Assembly (NCBI GenBank): GCA_902780635.1 | Contig: CACZGH010000014.1 | Location: 26,571 to 90,570 of the forward strand | From: an uncultured Prevotellaceae bacterium | GTDB lineage: Bacteria > Bacteroidota > Bacteroidia > Bacteroidales > Bacteroidaceae | Length of the DNA stretch: 64,000 bases | Direction: 5' to 3' | Part shown: one piece after another, positions 20,136 to 29,800 of the stretch | How positions within the stretch are numbered: the first letter of the stretch is position 1 | How the letters are laid out: every line of letters starts with the position of its first letter | Notes under the pieces: generated by a model | Seen by the model: only the letters and a program-made list of their open reading frames with translations | Databases searched by the model: none | Told to the model about the DNA's origin: nothing | Program-made: the position numbers and the translations under genes

Positions 20136-20277
20136 CTCAACTTTCGCAAGTTGAGAGAAGTTAAGAAGTTAAAGGAGTTAAGCCATTACATCTGATGGCT
20201 AAAGAGAGACAGCCTACGATTCATTTGGCTTAACTCCTTAGCGAAGCGATAACTACTTAACTACCTGCGAGTTGAGT
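20136..20277. repeat. Compound intergenic repeat with nested inverted repeats
   Basis: Contains the hairpin CTCAACTT/AAGTTGAG (20136-20155), an inverted pair AAGGAGTTAAGCCA (20172-20185) and its complement (20226-20239), and GCGATAACTACTTAACT...ACCTGCGAGTTGAGT (20246-20277). The last part recurs at 57143-57182 and the AAGGAGTTAAGCCA part at 50347-50360. It lies between susD and the beta-helix gene. Confidence 0.75.
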
Positions 20278-20326
20278 GCTTTCGATACTTGAAATAATTA
20301 AGTAGTAACAAAACAAACTTGTTAAG

Positions 20327-21889
20327 ATGGAGTTCATGCGCCATTCAGCAACTCTCTTATTAATGATATGTAGTATGGTGTCTTGTGCCGAGAACACTTC
20401 GGAGCCTGCCTCCGAAGTGCCATCGGCACCGGCAGCATCCAGCACCATTTATTATGTGGATGCTGCCAACGGACACGACGACCTTGACGGAAAGTCAGAA
20501 GCCACCGCCTGGAAGACCCTTTCGAGAGCCAGCCAGTTGAAGATGGGACCTGGTGACCGCCTGCTGCTGCGTTGTGGGCAAGAGTACGAAGGAGTATTAG
20601 AGGTCACAGGCGAAGGAACGGCTGAGAAACGTGTCGAAGTAGGCCATTATGGTGAAGGAAACGATCCTGTCATCAAGGGCTTCGACACATCAGCTTATGC
20701 GGTGCATGTGCATCACTCCGACTATCTCACCATCCATGGGCTGGAGATTGTCAATACCGGCCGGGAGCGGTTGGCCGGACGTACAGGCATCAAAGTTTCC
20801 TGCACTGACTACGGCATCTCCCACGACATCGTGGTGAGCGACCTCTACATCCATGATGTCAACGGTTCCCTGAACAAGAATGCTGGTGGCGGTTCAGCCA
20901 TCCTCATCGTGAATGGTGGAAAGACGATGGCATCGCGTTTCGATGGCCTCACCATCAGCGACTGCCATATCCGCGACTGTGCCCGCAATGCCATGATCTG
21001 GTCGGGTTACTATACTCGCCAGGACTGGTTGCCCAATACCCGTGTCGTGGTGCGTGGCAACCTGATAGAGGGAGTCCCCGGCGACGGTATTGTCCCCATC
21101 GGTTGTGACGGTGCGCTGATAGAGTACAATGTGATGCGTGACTGCCCCGACATTCTCCCCTCCGATCAAGCAGCAGCGGGCATCTGGCCCTGGAGTTGCG
21201 ACAACACGGTCATCCAGTACAACGAGGTGTCAGGGCACAAAGCCCCATGGGACGCCCAAGGCTACGACTGCGACTACAACTGCCGCAACACGCTGATCCA
21301 ATACAACTACAGCCACGACAACTATGGCGGGATGGTGTTGGTGTGCGACATGGGCAATGAGCGCAACTACAGCATTGGCAACCAAGGCAGCATCGTGCGC
21401 TATAACATCAGCATCGGCGACGGTGTGCGTCCCAAACCCACCCGGGCAGGTATGTTCTCCCCCTCCATCCACATTGCAGGACGTGTGGAGAACACACTGA
21501 TAGAGCACAATATCATCCATCAGAACATGAAGCCTTCTGACGATATCGACCGAACCATGATCTGCAGTGACTCTTGGGAAGGTTATGCCGACCGCACCAC
21601 CCTGCGCCGCAACATTTTCTACGCACCTGTAGAGAGCCGCTTTGATATGACCAAGAGCACAGGCAATGTTTTTGAGCGCAATTGGTATCTGGGGCAATAC
21701 TCATCCTTGCCGGGCGACACAGCACCTCAAACATCGTGTCCTGGCTATCAGGATCTTGTGCTTGCTCACGATGCCACGGGCTATGAGGGGCTGCGGCAAC
21801 TGATGGATGAGCACGAACTATTTGGCACAGTGTGCCGTTTCGTGAACAAGGAAAAGATAGAGCAATTCTTCTCCGCCTTGGAGAAATGA
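20327..21889 (+). CDS. Secreted right-handed beta-helix lipoprotein, probable carbohydrate-active
   Basis: A 520-residue protein with a lipoprotein-type signal (MVSC, Cys about residue 20), a Pro/Ala/Ser linker, then IYYVDAANGHDDLDGKS at the start of a right-handed parallel beta-helix domain. Repeated coils such as NTLIQYNYSHDN, GALIEYNVMRDC and NTLIEHNIIHQN support the fold. Such helices occur in pectate lyases, GH28, GH120 and GH141-like enzymes, and the family here is not identified. Position after a SusC/SusD pair in a xylan locus suggests a surface hydrolase, perhaps a xylosidase or side-chain enzyme. The ATG at 20336 is an alternative start. The stop overlaps the next gene's start by four bases (ATGA). 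Confidence 0.75.
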   Translation: MEFMRHSATLLLMICSMVSCAENTSEPASEVPSAPAASSTIYYVDAANGHDDLDGKSEATAWKTLSRASQLKMGPGDRLLLRCGQEYEGVLEVTGEGTAEKRVEVGHYGEGNDPVIKGFDTSAYAVHVHHSDYLTIHGLEIVNTGRERLAGRTGIKVSCTDYGISHDIVVSDLYIHDVNGSLNKNAGGGSAILIVNGGKTMASRFDGLTISDCHIRDCARNAMIWSGYYTRQDWLPNTRVVVRGNLIEGVPGDGIVPIGCDGALIEYNVMRDCPDILPSDQAAAGIWPWSCDNTVIQYNEVSGHKAPWDAQGYDCDYNCRNTLIQYNYSHDNYGGMVLVCDMGNERNYSIGNQGSIVRYNISIGDGVRPKPTRAGMFSPSIHIAGRVENTLIEHNIIHQNMKPSDDIDRTMICSDSWEGYADRTTLRRNIFYAPVESRFDMTKSTGNVFERNWYLGQYSSLPGDTAPQTSCPGYQDLVLAHDATGYEGLRQLMDEHELFGTVCRFVNKEKIEQFFSALEK

Positions 21890-24800
21890 AGCATGAGATA
21901 GGAATGGAAAGAGTGACTGTGAACTATCAGAAACTGCAAGTAGCCATCGTTTTGATGACGGTTTTAATGACACCCTGGATGGTGTCGGCACAAAACTATT
22001 TCCGTTCCTACAACTCAGCACAAGGTCTGGCCGACAACACGGTCTACTGCATCAAGCAAGACCTTCGCGGCTACCTCTGGATCGGCACGGCCAATGGTCT
22101 GTGCCGCTTTGACGGCATGCATTTCGCCACGTATGTCAACGATGCGCATGACGTGACCTCCCTACAGTGCAACATCGTGCGTGATGTCATGCCTGTGGAC
22201 TCTGGCATCTGGGCAGCCACCGACACAGGACTAGACTTCTACTCCTTCACCGACGGTCTATTCCATCACTGCGAGAAGCAAGGCAAGGTCTATACGGATG
22301 TGGAGATTCTCCGTTTCAACCACTTCGTCAAGACCCAGCACAACCTCTTTGCCGTTGATAACGGCGGCAATGTCTATCGTCACAAGAACGGATACCTCTA
22401 TGAGACCGTCGGTCAGGGAAAGCAGCGCTACGACGCACTGGCCTTTTTTCATGACAACCTCCTGCTCGCTGCGGGCTCCAACGGGCTCTTCGTGCTCAAT
22501 GAGCAGTTTCAGCAGGTAGACCACCTACCCTTCTCCGCTCCTATCACGTCATTGGTCAATCTTTACTACAGCCAGAACAAAAGCATGGCGTTTTTGGGAT
22601 ACGGCATAGGCTATGAGAGCCGTGCTTTCCGCATCGAGAACAACCGCATCAAGCCCTGCGATGCCTATGTGCCACCAAGTCTGATGGCCACCTGCGACTT
22701 GGGCAACTTCACCGTGTTTGGCATTGACGGAGGCGGTCTTGTTTTCGACGACGGCGAGAAGCACATCTCCTACACCCCGAGCAATAGCAACATCAGTGGC
22801 GATGCCGTCTATTCACTGTATGTGGATCGCCACGACAACCTATGGACAGGCACCTACCGCATGGGGTTGAATCTCTATTCTGAGAGGTTTCGGTGGTTCA
22901 ACCTCCTCAACCGTGCCAACCATAGTCTGTCATACGACATCGTGACCGCCATTGTCCCTGACAACCATCATCTCTACCTCGGACTTGATGGTGGTGGCAT
23001 GGAGATTTATCAGCCCGCAACAGGTGAGTATACCACCATCACCGCTTCCAACAGTACGTTGCCGGGCGACAATGTGGTGTCTATGTTGCGTGACAACGAT
23101 CACCTCTGGATCGCCATCTATACCAAGGGACTTGTGAGGTATTCCCTTTTCGACCACAGCATCAAAACCTACCGTATGCCTATGGTGGACCCCGATGCCA
23201 ACAATGTGTGGACGATGTGTGACGACTCTTTAGGAAACATCTGGATAGGAGGGTCAGACCTGTTCGTCTTCAACAGGCAGACAGAGAAAATCACCACGGT
23301 GGACTCCATCAAATATTGTATGGCCCTCGCTTTGCAAGGTAATCACATCTGGGTGGCATCGCGCTACTCAGGACTCTACAAGGTCGATCGCCGGACCCAA
23401 AAGGTGACTGCACACTATACCCATCAGACACGCCCGTTGGCTATTCCCCAAGGCGAACTTTCATTCGTATACGTTGACCGCAAGGGATGCTTATGGCTCA
23501 GCACAGAACAAGGAGCCTTTTGTCAGTTTGATGAGCGCAACGGCAAAGTGCGGTTCTACAGTTTGGACGACGGAAAGACCCGTCTGCGTGTCAGGTCGCT
23601 GGAGGAGTGTGGCGACTATATGCTATTGGGTACAGCCAACGGCTTTTATCGTTTTCATCCAGTGAAAGGCATCTTCGTCCCACTTGACGTAGATGACAGT
23701 GTATCGGAATTCACGCCGCACGGGTCAGCTCATGACCATCGCTATATGTACTTCGGCACCACCAAGGGTTTGGTCTATTTCGACCCATCAAACATCCGGT
23801 TGTCAAACGCATGCCATCAGGTGAGTTTTACCCAACTGACCCTGCTCACGGATGACCGCAGCAAGACCAATCTCTACAAAGACCAAGTAGGAGTGATCCG
23901 TCTCCGCCACGATCAGAATTTCTTCAGTGTGTCCTACTCCGTCCCAGAACTCGCCTCACCCGAGGAAGTGCAGTTCTCATGCATGCTTGTCGGCTTGGAG
24001 AACGACTGGCGTGAGATGGGACACAGCCGCGAGGTGACCTATACCAGTGTACCTCCAGGAGACTATGAACTGCTGGTGCGCTGTTCTAACGCCGATGGCA
24101 GTTGGAGTGAACCCTCCTCACTTCGGTTGCATGTCTCCCCACCTTGGTATCTGACATGGTGGGCCAAAATGCTATGGGGACTTCTGATTCTTGCGCTGGG
24201 TTATCTGGTGTTGCAGCTCTACCTGCGCAACCTGCACATCAAGCATCAGGTGCAACTCGCTGAAGTGGAGAAAGAGTCGGAGCGCAAACTCAACAACGCA
24301 AAAATGGATTTCTACACCAGCATCACCCATGAGTTGCGCACTCCCGTCTTCCTGATAGCAGCCCAACTGGAGGAAATCATGGAGAACGCCAAAGATACCG
24401 TGCGCGTGCCCTACTCCTATCTCGCCTCCTTGCGTCGCAATGCCCTCCGGCTGAATGAACTGGTCAGCCGAGTCATTGACTTCCGTAAGGTTGGCGCACA
24501 GAATCTCAGCCTGAACCTTCAACAAGCTGACGTGATCGCTTTTTTCAGCAACAAGACAGAGGCATTTACCGATATGTTCCGACAGAAGGATATCACCTAC
24601 GACTTCAAGGCATCAGCCCCTCAAATCATCTTCGGCTACGACGCGCTGAAACTGGAACTGATTGTCTCCAACCTGCTGTCGAATGCGTTCAAATATACCA
24701 AACGGGGCGGCCATGTGACCTTTGCCATCCATGAGATGCCTGAGAAAGTGGTCTTTGCCGTATCCGACGACGGCATCGGCATCGATGAACGTGTGCGCGA

Positions 24801-25800
24801 CACCATATTTGAGAGTTTCTTCCGTTCGAGGCGAGGCAAGGAACAAGGAGAAGGCGACGGACTGGGACTTTCTTATGTAAAAAGCCTGGTCGAGTTGCAT
24901 GGAGGAAAGATCAGTGTGGAAAGTAAGATGGGAGCAGGTTCGACATTTGAGTTCTTCCTTCCCAAAGGTTTGGATGACAATGGGGGAAAGCCGCAGGCAT
25001 TGCTTTTGGACGAACCGCTCCACAAAAATAACCCTGCCGCCACACACACCATCCTCATCGTGGATGACGAACGTGAGACAGTGGAACTGCTCGAGCGCTA
25101 TCTTGAAAAAGACTTCCGCGTGGTAAAGGCCTACGATGGTGAGGAAGGGTTGGAGAAAGCAGGAGAATGTCTGCCTGATGTGGTGCTGATTGACCTGATG
25201 ATGCCGAGAATGAGTGGCCTTGAGATGCTCACCCGTCTGAAACACGATAAAAAGCTTCACCATGTCAAGGTCATCGTCTTCACGGCGAAAACCGCCGAGG
25301 ATGACATGCTGTCAGCTTTTGACAACGGAGCCGATGTCTACCTGACCAAACCCGTATCGCTGAAGTTGCTCCGCAAGCGCATCAACAAGCTCATCACACC
25401 AGAACCTGCCTCGCTGCTTACCACCACATCTATGGCTGCCACCTCACCAGAATCCGCTCACAAGACCTTCACCAAGGAAGAACAACTGTTTCTGCTACGA
25501 TGCAGGGAAGTGATTGACAGCAATTTGCAGAATCCAGATTTCAACATAGCCTTTCTGGCAGAGCAGGTGGGCATGAGTCACTCACCGCTTTACAAGAAAC
25601 TGAAACAGTTGACCGGCATGTCGCTGATTGAGTTTGTCAATGACTACCGAATCTATAAGGCCGTTCAGCTGTTTCGTGAGGGAGAGACCAACGTGGAAGC
25701 TGTTGCAGAAGCCGTGGGCATCAATGACATCAAAAATTTCCGCACCCTGTTCAAGCGCAAAATGCAGATGACCCCCAAACAGTTTGTGCAAAGCCTATAA
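21886..25800 (+). CDS. Hybrid two-component system sensor/regulator (xylan locus)
   Basis: A protein of about 1,304 residues combining sensor kinase and DNA-binding regulator. An N-terminal hydrophobic segment precedes a periplasmic beta-propeller with Reg_prop blades (for example DRHDNLWTGTYRMGLNLYS), then a Y_Y_Y domain, a membrane helix (about 756-785), HisKA with His815 in HELRTP, HATPase motifs (NLLSNAFKYT, DDGIGID, GDGLGLSYV), a receiver with Asp1103 in LIDLMMP, and a C-terminal AraC helix-turn-helix (about 1200-1304). This class binds oligosaccharides in the periplasm and activates the neighbouring locus; XynR of P. bryantii is a xylan example. The start at 21886 gives a 4-base overlap with the beta-helix gene; 21904 is possible. 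Confidence 0.93.
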   Translation: MKHEIGMERVTVNYQKLQVAIVLMTVLMTPWMVSAQNYFRSYNSAQGLADNTVYCIKQDLRGYLWIGTANGLCRFDGMHFATYVNDAHDVTSLQCNIVRDVMPVDSGIWAATDTGLDFYSFTDGLFHHCEKQGKVYTDVEILRFNHFVKTQHNLFAVDNGGNVYRHKNGYLYETVGQGKQRYDALAFFHDNLLLAAGSNGLFVLNEQFQQVDHLPFSAPITSLVNLYYSQNKSMAFLGYGIGYESRAFRIENNRIKPCDAYVPPSLMATCDLGNFTVFGIDGGGLVFDDGEKHISYTPSNSNISGDAVYSLYVDRHDNLWTGTYRMGLNLYSERFRWFNLLNRANHSLSYDIVTAIVPDNHHLYLGLDGGGMEIYQPATGEYTTITASNSTLPGDNVVSMLRDNDHLWIAIYTKGLVRYSLFDHSIKTYRMPMVDPDANNVWTMCDDSLGNIWIGGSDLFVFNRQTEKITTVDSIKYCMALALQGNHIWVASRYSGLYKVDRRTQKVTAHYTHQTRPLAIPQGELSFVYVDRKGCLWLSTEQGAFCQFDERNGKVRFYSLDDGKTRLRVRSLEECGDYMLLGTANGFYRFHPVKGIFVPLDVDDSVSEFTPHGSAHDHRYMYFGTTKGLVYFDPSNIRLSNACHQVSFTQLTLLTDDRSKTNLYKDQVGVIRLRHDQNFFSVSYSVPELASPEEVQFSCMLVGLENDWREMGHSREVTYTSVPPGDYELLVRCSNADGSWSEPSSLRLHVSPPWYLTWWAKMLWGLLILALGYLVLQLYLRNLHIKHQVQLAEVEKESERKLNNAKMDFYTSITHELRTPVFLIAAQLEEIMENAKDTVRVPYSYLASLRRNALRLNELVSRVIDFRKVGAQNLSLNLQQADVIAFFSNKTEAFTDMFRQKDITYDFKASAPQIIFGYDALKLELIVSNLLSNAFKYTKRGGHVTFAIHEMPEKVVFAVSDDGIGIDERVRDTIFESFFRSRRGKEQGEGDGLGLSYVKSLVELHGGKISVESKMGAGSTFEFFLPKGLDDNGGKPQALLLDEPLHKNNPAATHTILIVDDERETVELLERYLEKDFRVVKAYDGEEGLEKAGECLPDVVLIDLMMPRMSGLEMLTRLKHDKKLHHVKVIVFTAKTAEDDMLSAFDNGADVYLTKPVSLKLLRKRINKLITPEPASLLTTTSMAATSPESAHKTFTKEEQLFLLRCREVIDSNLQNPDFNIAFLAEQVGMSHSPLYKKLKQLTGMSLIEFVNDYRIYKAVQLFREGETNVEAVAEAVGINDIKNFRTLFKRKMQMTPKQFVQSL

Positions 25801-25806
25801 CAAGTG

Positions 25807-26802
25807 CTAGTGGTGTATCGTCTCTATGAGAATTTCGACCAGTCGCGGCAGCGCATACTGGTCTAGATCCGACTCGGATATCCAGATATAATCGGGAGGA
25901 AGGATAGGCCGTGATGGGGGCTCCCACAAATAGAAATCGGCCCATAGGATACGATGGGTGAGCACGTGTTTCACATTCTTGGTGATCAGCACAGGACCTT
26001 CAGAAGGAATCATGTGCTGCGGTGTCTCCTCCATATAAGGTTCCCAAAGTCCCTGCCAGATATCGCCTTCGCCCCGTCGGTGCATGGCCACCATGCCATG
26101 ATGCCGGATATAATAATAGGAGAAACGACGCTCTTTGATCTTCAATTTTTTGAGTTTGACGGGCAACTGCCCCACCCTGCCCTCACGCATGGCCACACAC
26201 GTTTCCTGCAACGGACAAACGGCACACTGTGGTGACTGTGGCGTGCACTGGATGGCACCGAAGTCCATCATCGCCTGATTGAAGGCAGAAGCCTCTTTGA
26301 CTGGCAACAACGATTGCGCCAAAGAGGCAAACTCCTTTTTCCCTTCAGTGGTATTGATGGGTGTGGAAATGCCGAAATGGCGCGCCAGCACCCTGTATAC
26401 ATTGCCATCGACGACGGCTACTGGCAGTCCGAATGCGATACTGCCAATAGCTGCCGCCGTATAGTCACCTACACCTTTCAGTTGGCGTATGCCATCCATG
26501 GTTTGCGGGAATTCTCCCTTCTGCATGATTTGCTTGGCGGCCTCGTGCAGGTTTCGTGCACGTGAGTAGTATCCCAGACCCTGCCACTCACGCAGCACCT
26601 CATCCTCCGTAGCGGCTGCCAGACACTCCACGGTGGGCCAGCGGCGCATGAACCGCTCCCAGTAGGGCCATCCCTGCTCAATACGTGTCTGCTGCAGGAT
26701 GACCTCAGAGAGCCACACCGCATACGGGTCATGGGTGTGGCGCCAGGGCAGGTCTCTGCCATTCTCTGCAAACCATTTCAGGATGGTGTAGGCGAAAGTC
26801 AC
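25807..26802 (-). CDS. mutY: A/G-specific adenine glycosylase
   Basis: A 331-residue DNA repair enzyme that removes adenine mispaired with 8-oxoguanine. The helix-hairpin-helix glycosylase domain has Glu33 in SEVILQQTR and Asp132 in VAVVDGNV, with the hairpin LKGVGDYTAAAI near 108-119. A four-cysteine cluster with spacing C-x6-C-x2-C-x5-C (about residues 186-202) fits a 4Fe-4S site. The C-terminal part is a NUDIX-like 8-oxoG-reading domain. The start is GTG; no ATG is available at the right place before an upstream in-frame stop. It lies 15 bases after the PL11 gene on the same strand and six bases from the convergent hybrid regulator stop. Confidence 0.95.
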   Translation of the reverse strand: MTFAYTILKWFAENGRDLPWRHTHDPYAVWLSEVILQQTRIEQGWPYWERFMRRWPTVECLAAATEDEVLREWQGLGYYSRARNLHEAAKQIMQKGEFPQTMDGIRQLKGVGDYTAAAIGSIAFGLPVAVVDGNVYRVLARHFGISTPINTTEGKKEFASLAQSLLPVKEASAFNQAMMDFGAIQCTPQSPQCAVCPLQETCVAMREGRVGQLPVKLKKLKIKERRFSYYYIRHHGMVAMHRRGEGDIWQGLWEPYMEETPQHMIPSEGPVLITKNVKHVLTHRILWADFYLWEPPSRPILPPDYIWISESDLDQYALPRLVEILIETIHH

Positions 26803-26817
26803 TAGATGAGTATTTAC

Positions 26818-29800
26818 TTATTTGACAGAGATTTTGATAGTCTCATTCTTACGTCCTGAAGACATTCTCAACAGATAAGTGCCACGACCATAGGTGTTCA
26901 GTCGTTTTTCAACGTCTGCTCTTTCACAGTCTAAGGTACCAACCTCCATGCCCTCGGTGGTATAGACCTGAACGTGTGTCCACTCGCCAGCGTCAATGTG
27001 ATGGATGGCGTCAGGATTGACCACTCTAAGGATACCTGTCGGTTTCAACAGGTCGGAAGTGTCCCATGCCAGTCCATAGGAAGAGATGTCGGGCAGATTG
27101 ATTTCAGTTGGGGCGCCGGCGAAGGTGTTGGCAGTCCACAGGATGATCTCGTCGCCTTCCTTGGGTGTATAGCCACGCATGGAGACATTGATATCACCGT
27201 CAATGGACAGGGTTCCTTCCACATCAAAGTAAGAGCGTGCAGTGGCCGTATTGTTGGCTTTGTAGATAAACAAATTGACATGAGAACCTGCGTAGGCATA
27301 AAGTGCAGACTTGACTTTTAGGCATCCCACAGGATAAGTGCTGGAAGCATCGCCTGGTGCCACGGTGGCACCATTTTGCACATAGACTGTGCTGACGTAT
27401 GCGCATCCTGCGATGGTACCACTGTCGGTGACCATGATTTGGTTGTTGCCGAAGAACAGGTCTTTGGCGGCTGGATTATAGAGGTTGAGGATACCACCTT
27501 TGACCTCAGCGTTGCCTTTACCATAGCTTGTGGGGAGATTGACTGTCCACAGTCCCGAACCTACTTTGGTGATCAGGCAGCCGTCTAACTTCCCATTCCA
27601 AGTGATATCTTTGTTCAGATGACCAACAGTATATCGGCCAGAGCCTGTCAGGATGCCGGCGCCTTTGAGGTCGCCGAAGCTGACGTTGTTGCTCTTATTG
27701 ATGACATTGTCGCCAGTGGCACCACTGGAGAAAGTGGTTCTGATGGTGACGGTCGCCTTACTCAGGCCGCTGGAGTTGTTGAAATAGAACACGGGGGTGT
27801 ACGAGCCCGTCTTAGAGGCACCGATGGTCAGGTTGCCTTCAAATCCGCTCCAGTTACCTGCAATGACGTTACGGATGCTGGTGGCATATACACTGAGTGT
27901 GCCACTTCCCTTAAGAGAACCAGTGTAGTTGCACCTGGAGTCGAGATACCAATCGGCTGTGGAGCCCTCAGGCACGATGACGTGAGTTTTGTTGGACGAA
28001 TAGGAATACATGTTGTCCGGGTCACGCAACGAGCCTCCGTAGAGCACCACGCTGTCAGGATACTGATGCACGTCATTGTTCTCTGAGCCATAGAGCGTGC
28101 CCTCCATGAGGTAGAGCGCGTTGAAAGCGGATCTTCTACCCAGTGTGAGTGAGCCTTTGCCCGTCTTGGTCAGGTTGGACTTTGCATTGGAATTGATGGT
28201 CGACGTGGTGGTAAACGACTGTCCCTGCGGCACGTAGATGCCACCACCACCACTTCCTAAGACCATGGGTTGTGAGGTAGACAAAGAACCATTGCTGGTC
28301 AAAACGCCTCCGTTGCTGAGGACGATAGAATTGCTGACTCCTCCAAAAGCACCCAGTGTGATGCCCGACTCATTGGCCAGCGAATTAACGGTGATTTTAC
28401 CTCCGTTGATGTTCACGGTACCCTTAAAGGAGTTGACATTCTCTATATTCACATTGGCAGCACCCATCTTGGTGATGGTGACATCGCCGATGATGCTGTC
28501 GCCAGTGACAGTGAAGTCCTTGTTTTCATTTTCAAAAGAGATGGAAGCCGGCGACACGGGTCGCACGATGTTGACAGTGGTATTGACAGCGTCGTCGTTG
28601 AAGATGACATGGTCGCCAGTGACGAAGATATTCCCTTCGCCAGAAGAGGTGGACTTGAAGTTCTCGGTGTCGGCGAGGTCCCAGTCACTGCCCTCTGCAC
28701 CCGTCCAAGTGATGGAGGTCGGTTCACGGAGACCTTCAATAACCAAATAGATTTTTCCCTCTTCCTCCGTCAGGCTGGCTTTTTGTGCGCCTACGCCCTC
28801 GACTACGATGTTGGCAACATCTCCTTTTATTTCAGAGAACTCACCTAAGAGATATTTCCCCTCAGGCAGGGCTGTGGCACCCTCGGCGAAATGGGTAATG
28901 ATCTGGAAGACAGGGGTGCTGTAAGCAGGCCCATACTTCCAGTCTTTCTTCTCAATGACCAGCACTCGGGCTTTCACAAAGTCGGCCATCTGTGTGGCGC
29001 CATCCACATCCAGTTGGATGTGTGCGCCGAAATGCAAGAGGAGCGAGTCGGTCTCCACATTTCCGACATGGTGTTTTCCACCTGGCTGCAGCACAGAAGC
29101 ATAGTCCATCTCAATACCTTTGTTGAAACGGCCACCATCGCTGCTGAGCACACCGAAACGGTTGAGCCAGACACGGCTGCCCTCCATGATGCCGTCAAAC
29201 TGCAGGGTGCCTGCCCAGACATCGGTTGGACCTGTGTATTTCTGAGAGGCTTTTGGCAACACGAGCGTGCCGTCGCCTTGCTTCACCAAGCGCATGGCGC
29301 CACTGAATGCACCGCCTGTCAGGGTGTGCGTAAAATACTCAGTGGTGATATTATCGTTGTTGTCATGACCCTGCACCCATGACGGGGCATTGTCGAAGAG
29401 GATATACGGACTGGCACCCTCACTGATGCTGACCGTCATGTCACCGGTCTCTGCGAGAAGCACCTGCTGGTTGTCGGTGGCCGTGCCGATGTTGCCTCCA
29501 TTGGCAATCTCTGTGCGGTCGGTCATCGAGAGAGCCGGTGGTGCCATGGTGATGCCTTCCAGTTCGCCGAGGAAGTAGCTGGTATGTGGTGGCTGGTTAT
29601 AGCCGCACATCTGCCACACCATGGCCTGACGGTACTGCATGTCATGCCAGAGTGAGTAGTTGCGCCATGCTGTGGGTATCTTCGTGGTGTAGATGCGGAT
29701 ATGGTTGGCAGAGGTGCGCATGATGACTTCCTCGCGCCAGTCGCCAAAGATATCTCCCTGGAAACAAGGAGTGGCTTTGGTGTCGTTGTTGGTGATGGAG

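Noticed and set aside
18917-20149. 410-codon open frame antisense to the xylan-locus SusD
   Set aside because: Shadow caused by codon bias of SusD; no signal peptide or domain.
24613-25263. 216-codon open frame antisense to the hybrid regulator
   Set aside because: Covers intact histidine-kinase and receiver motifs on the plus strand.
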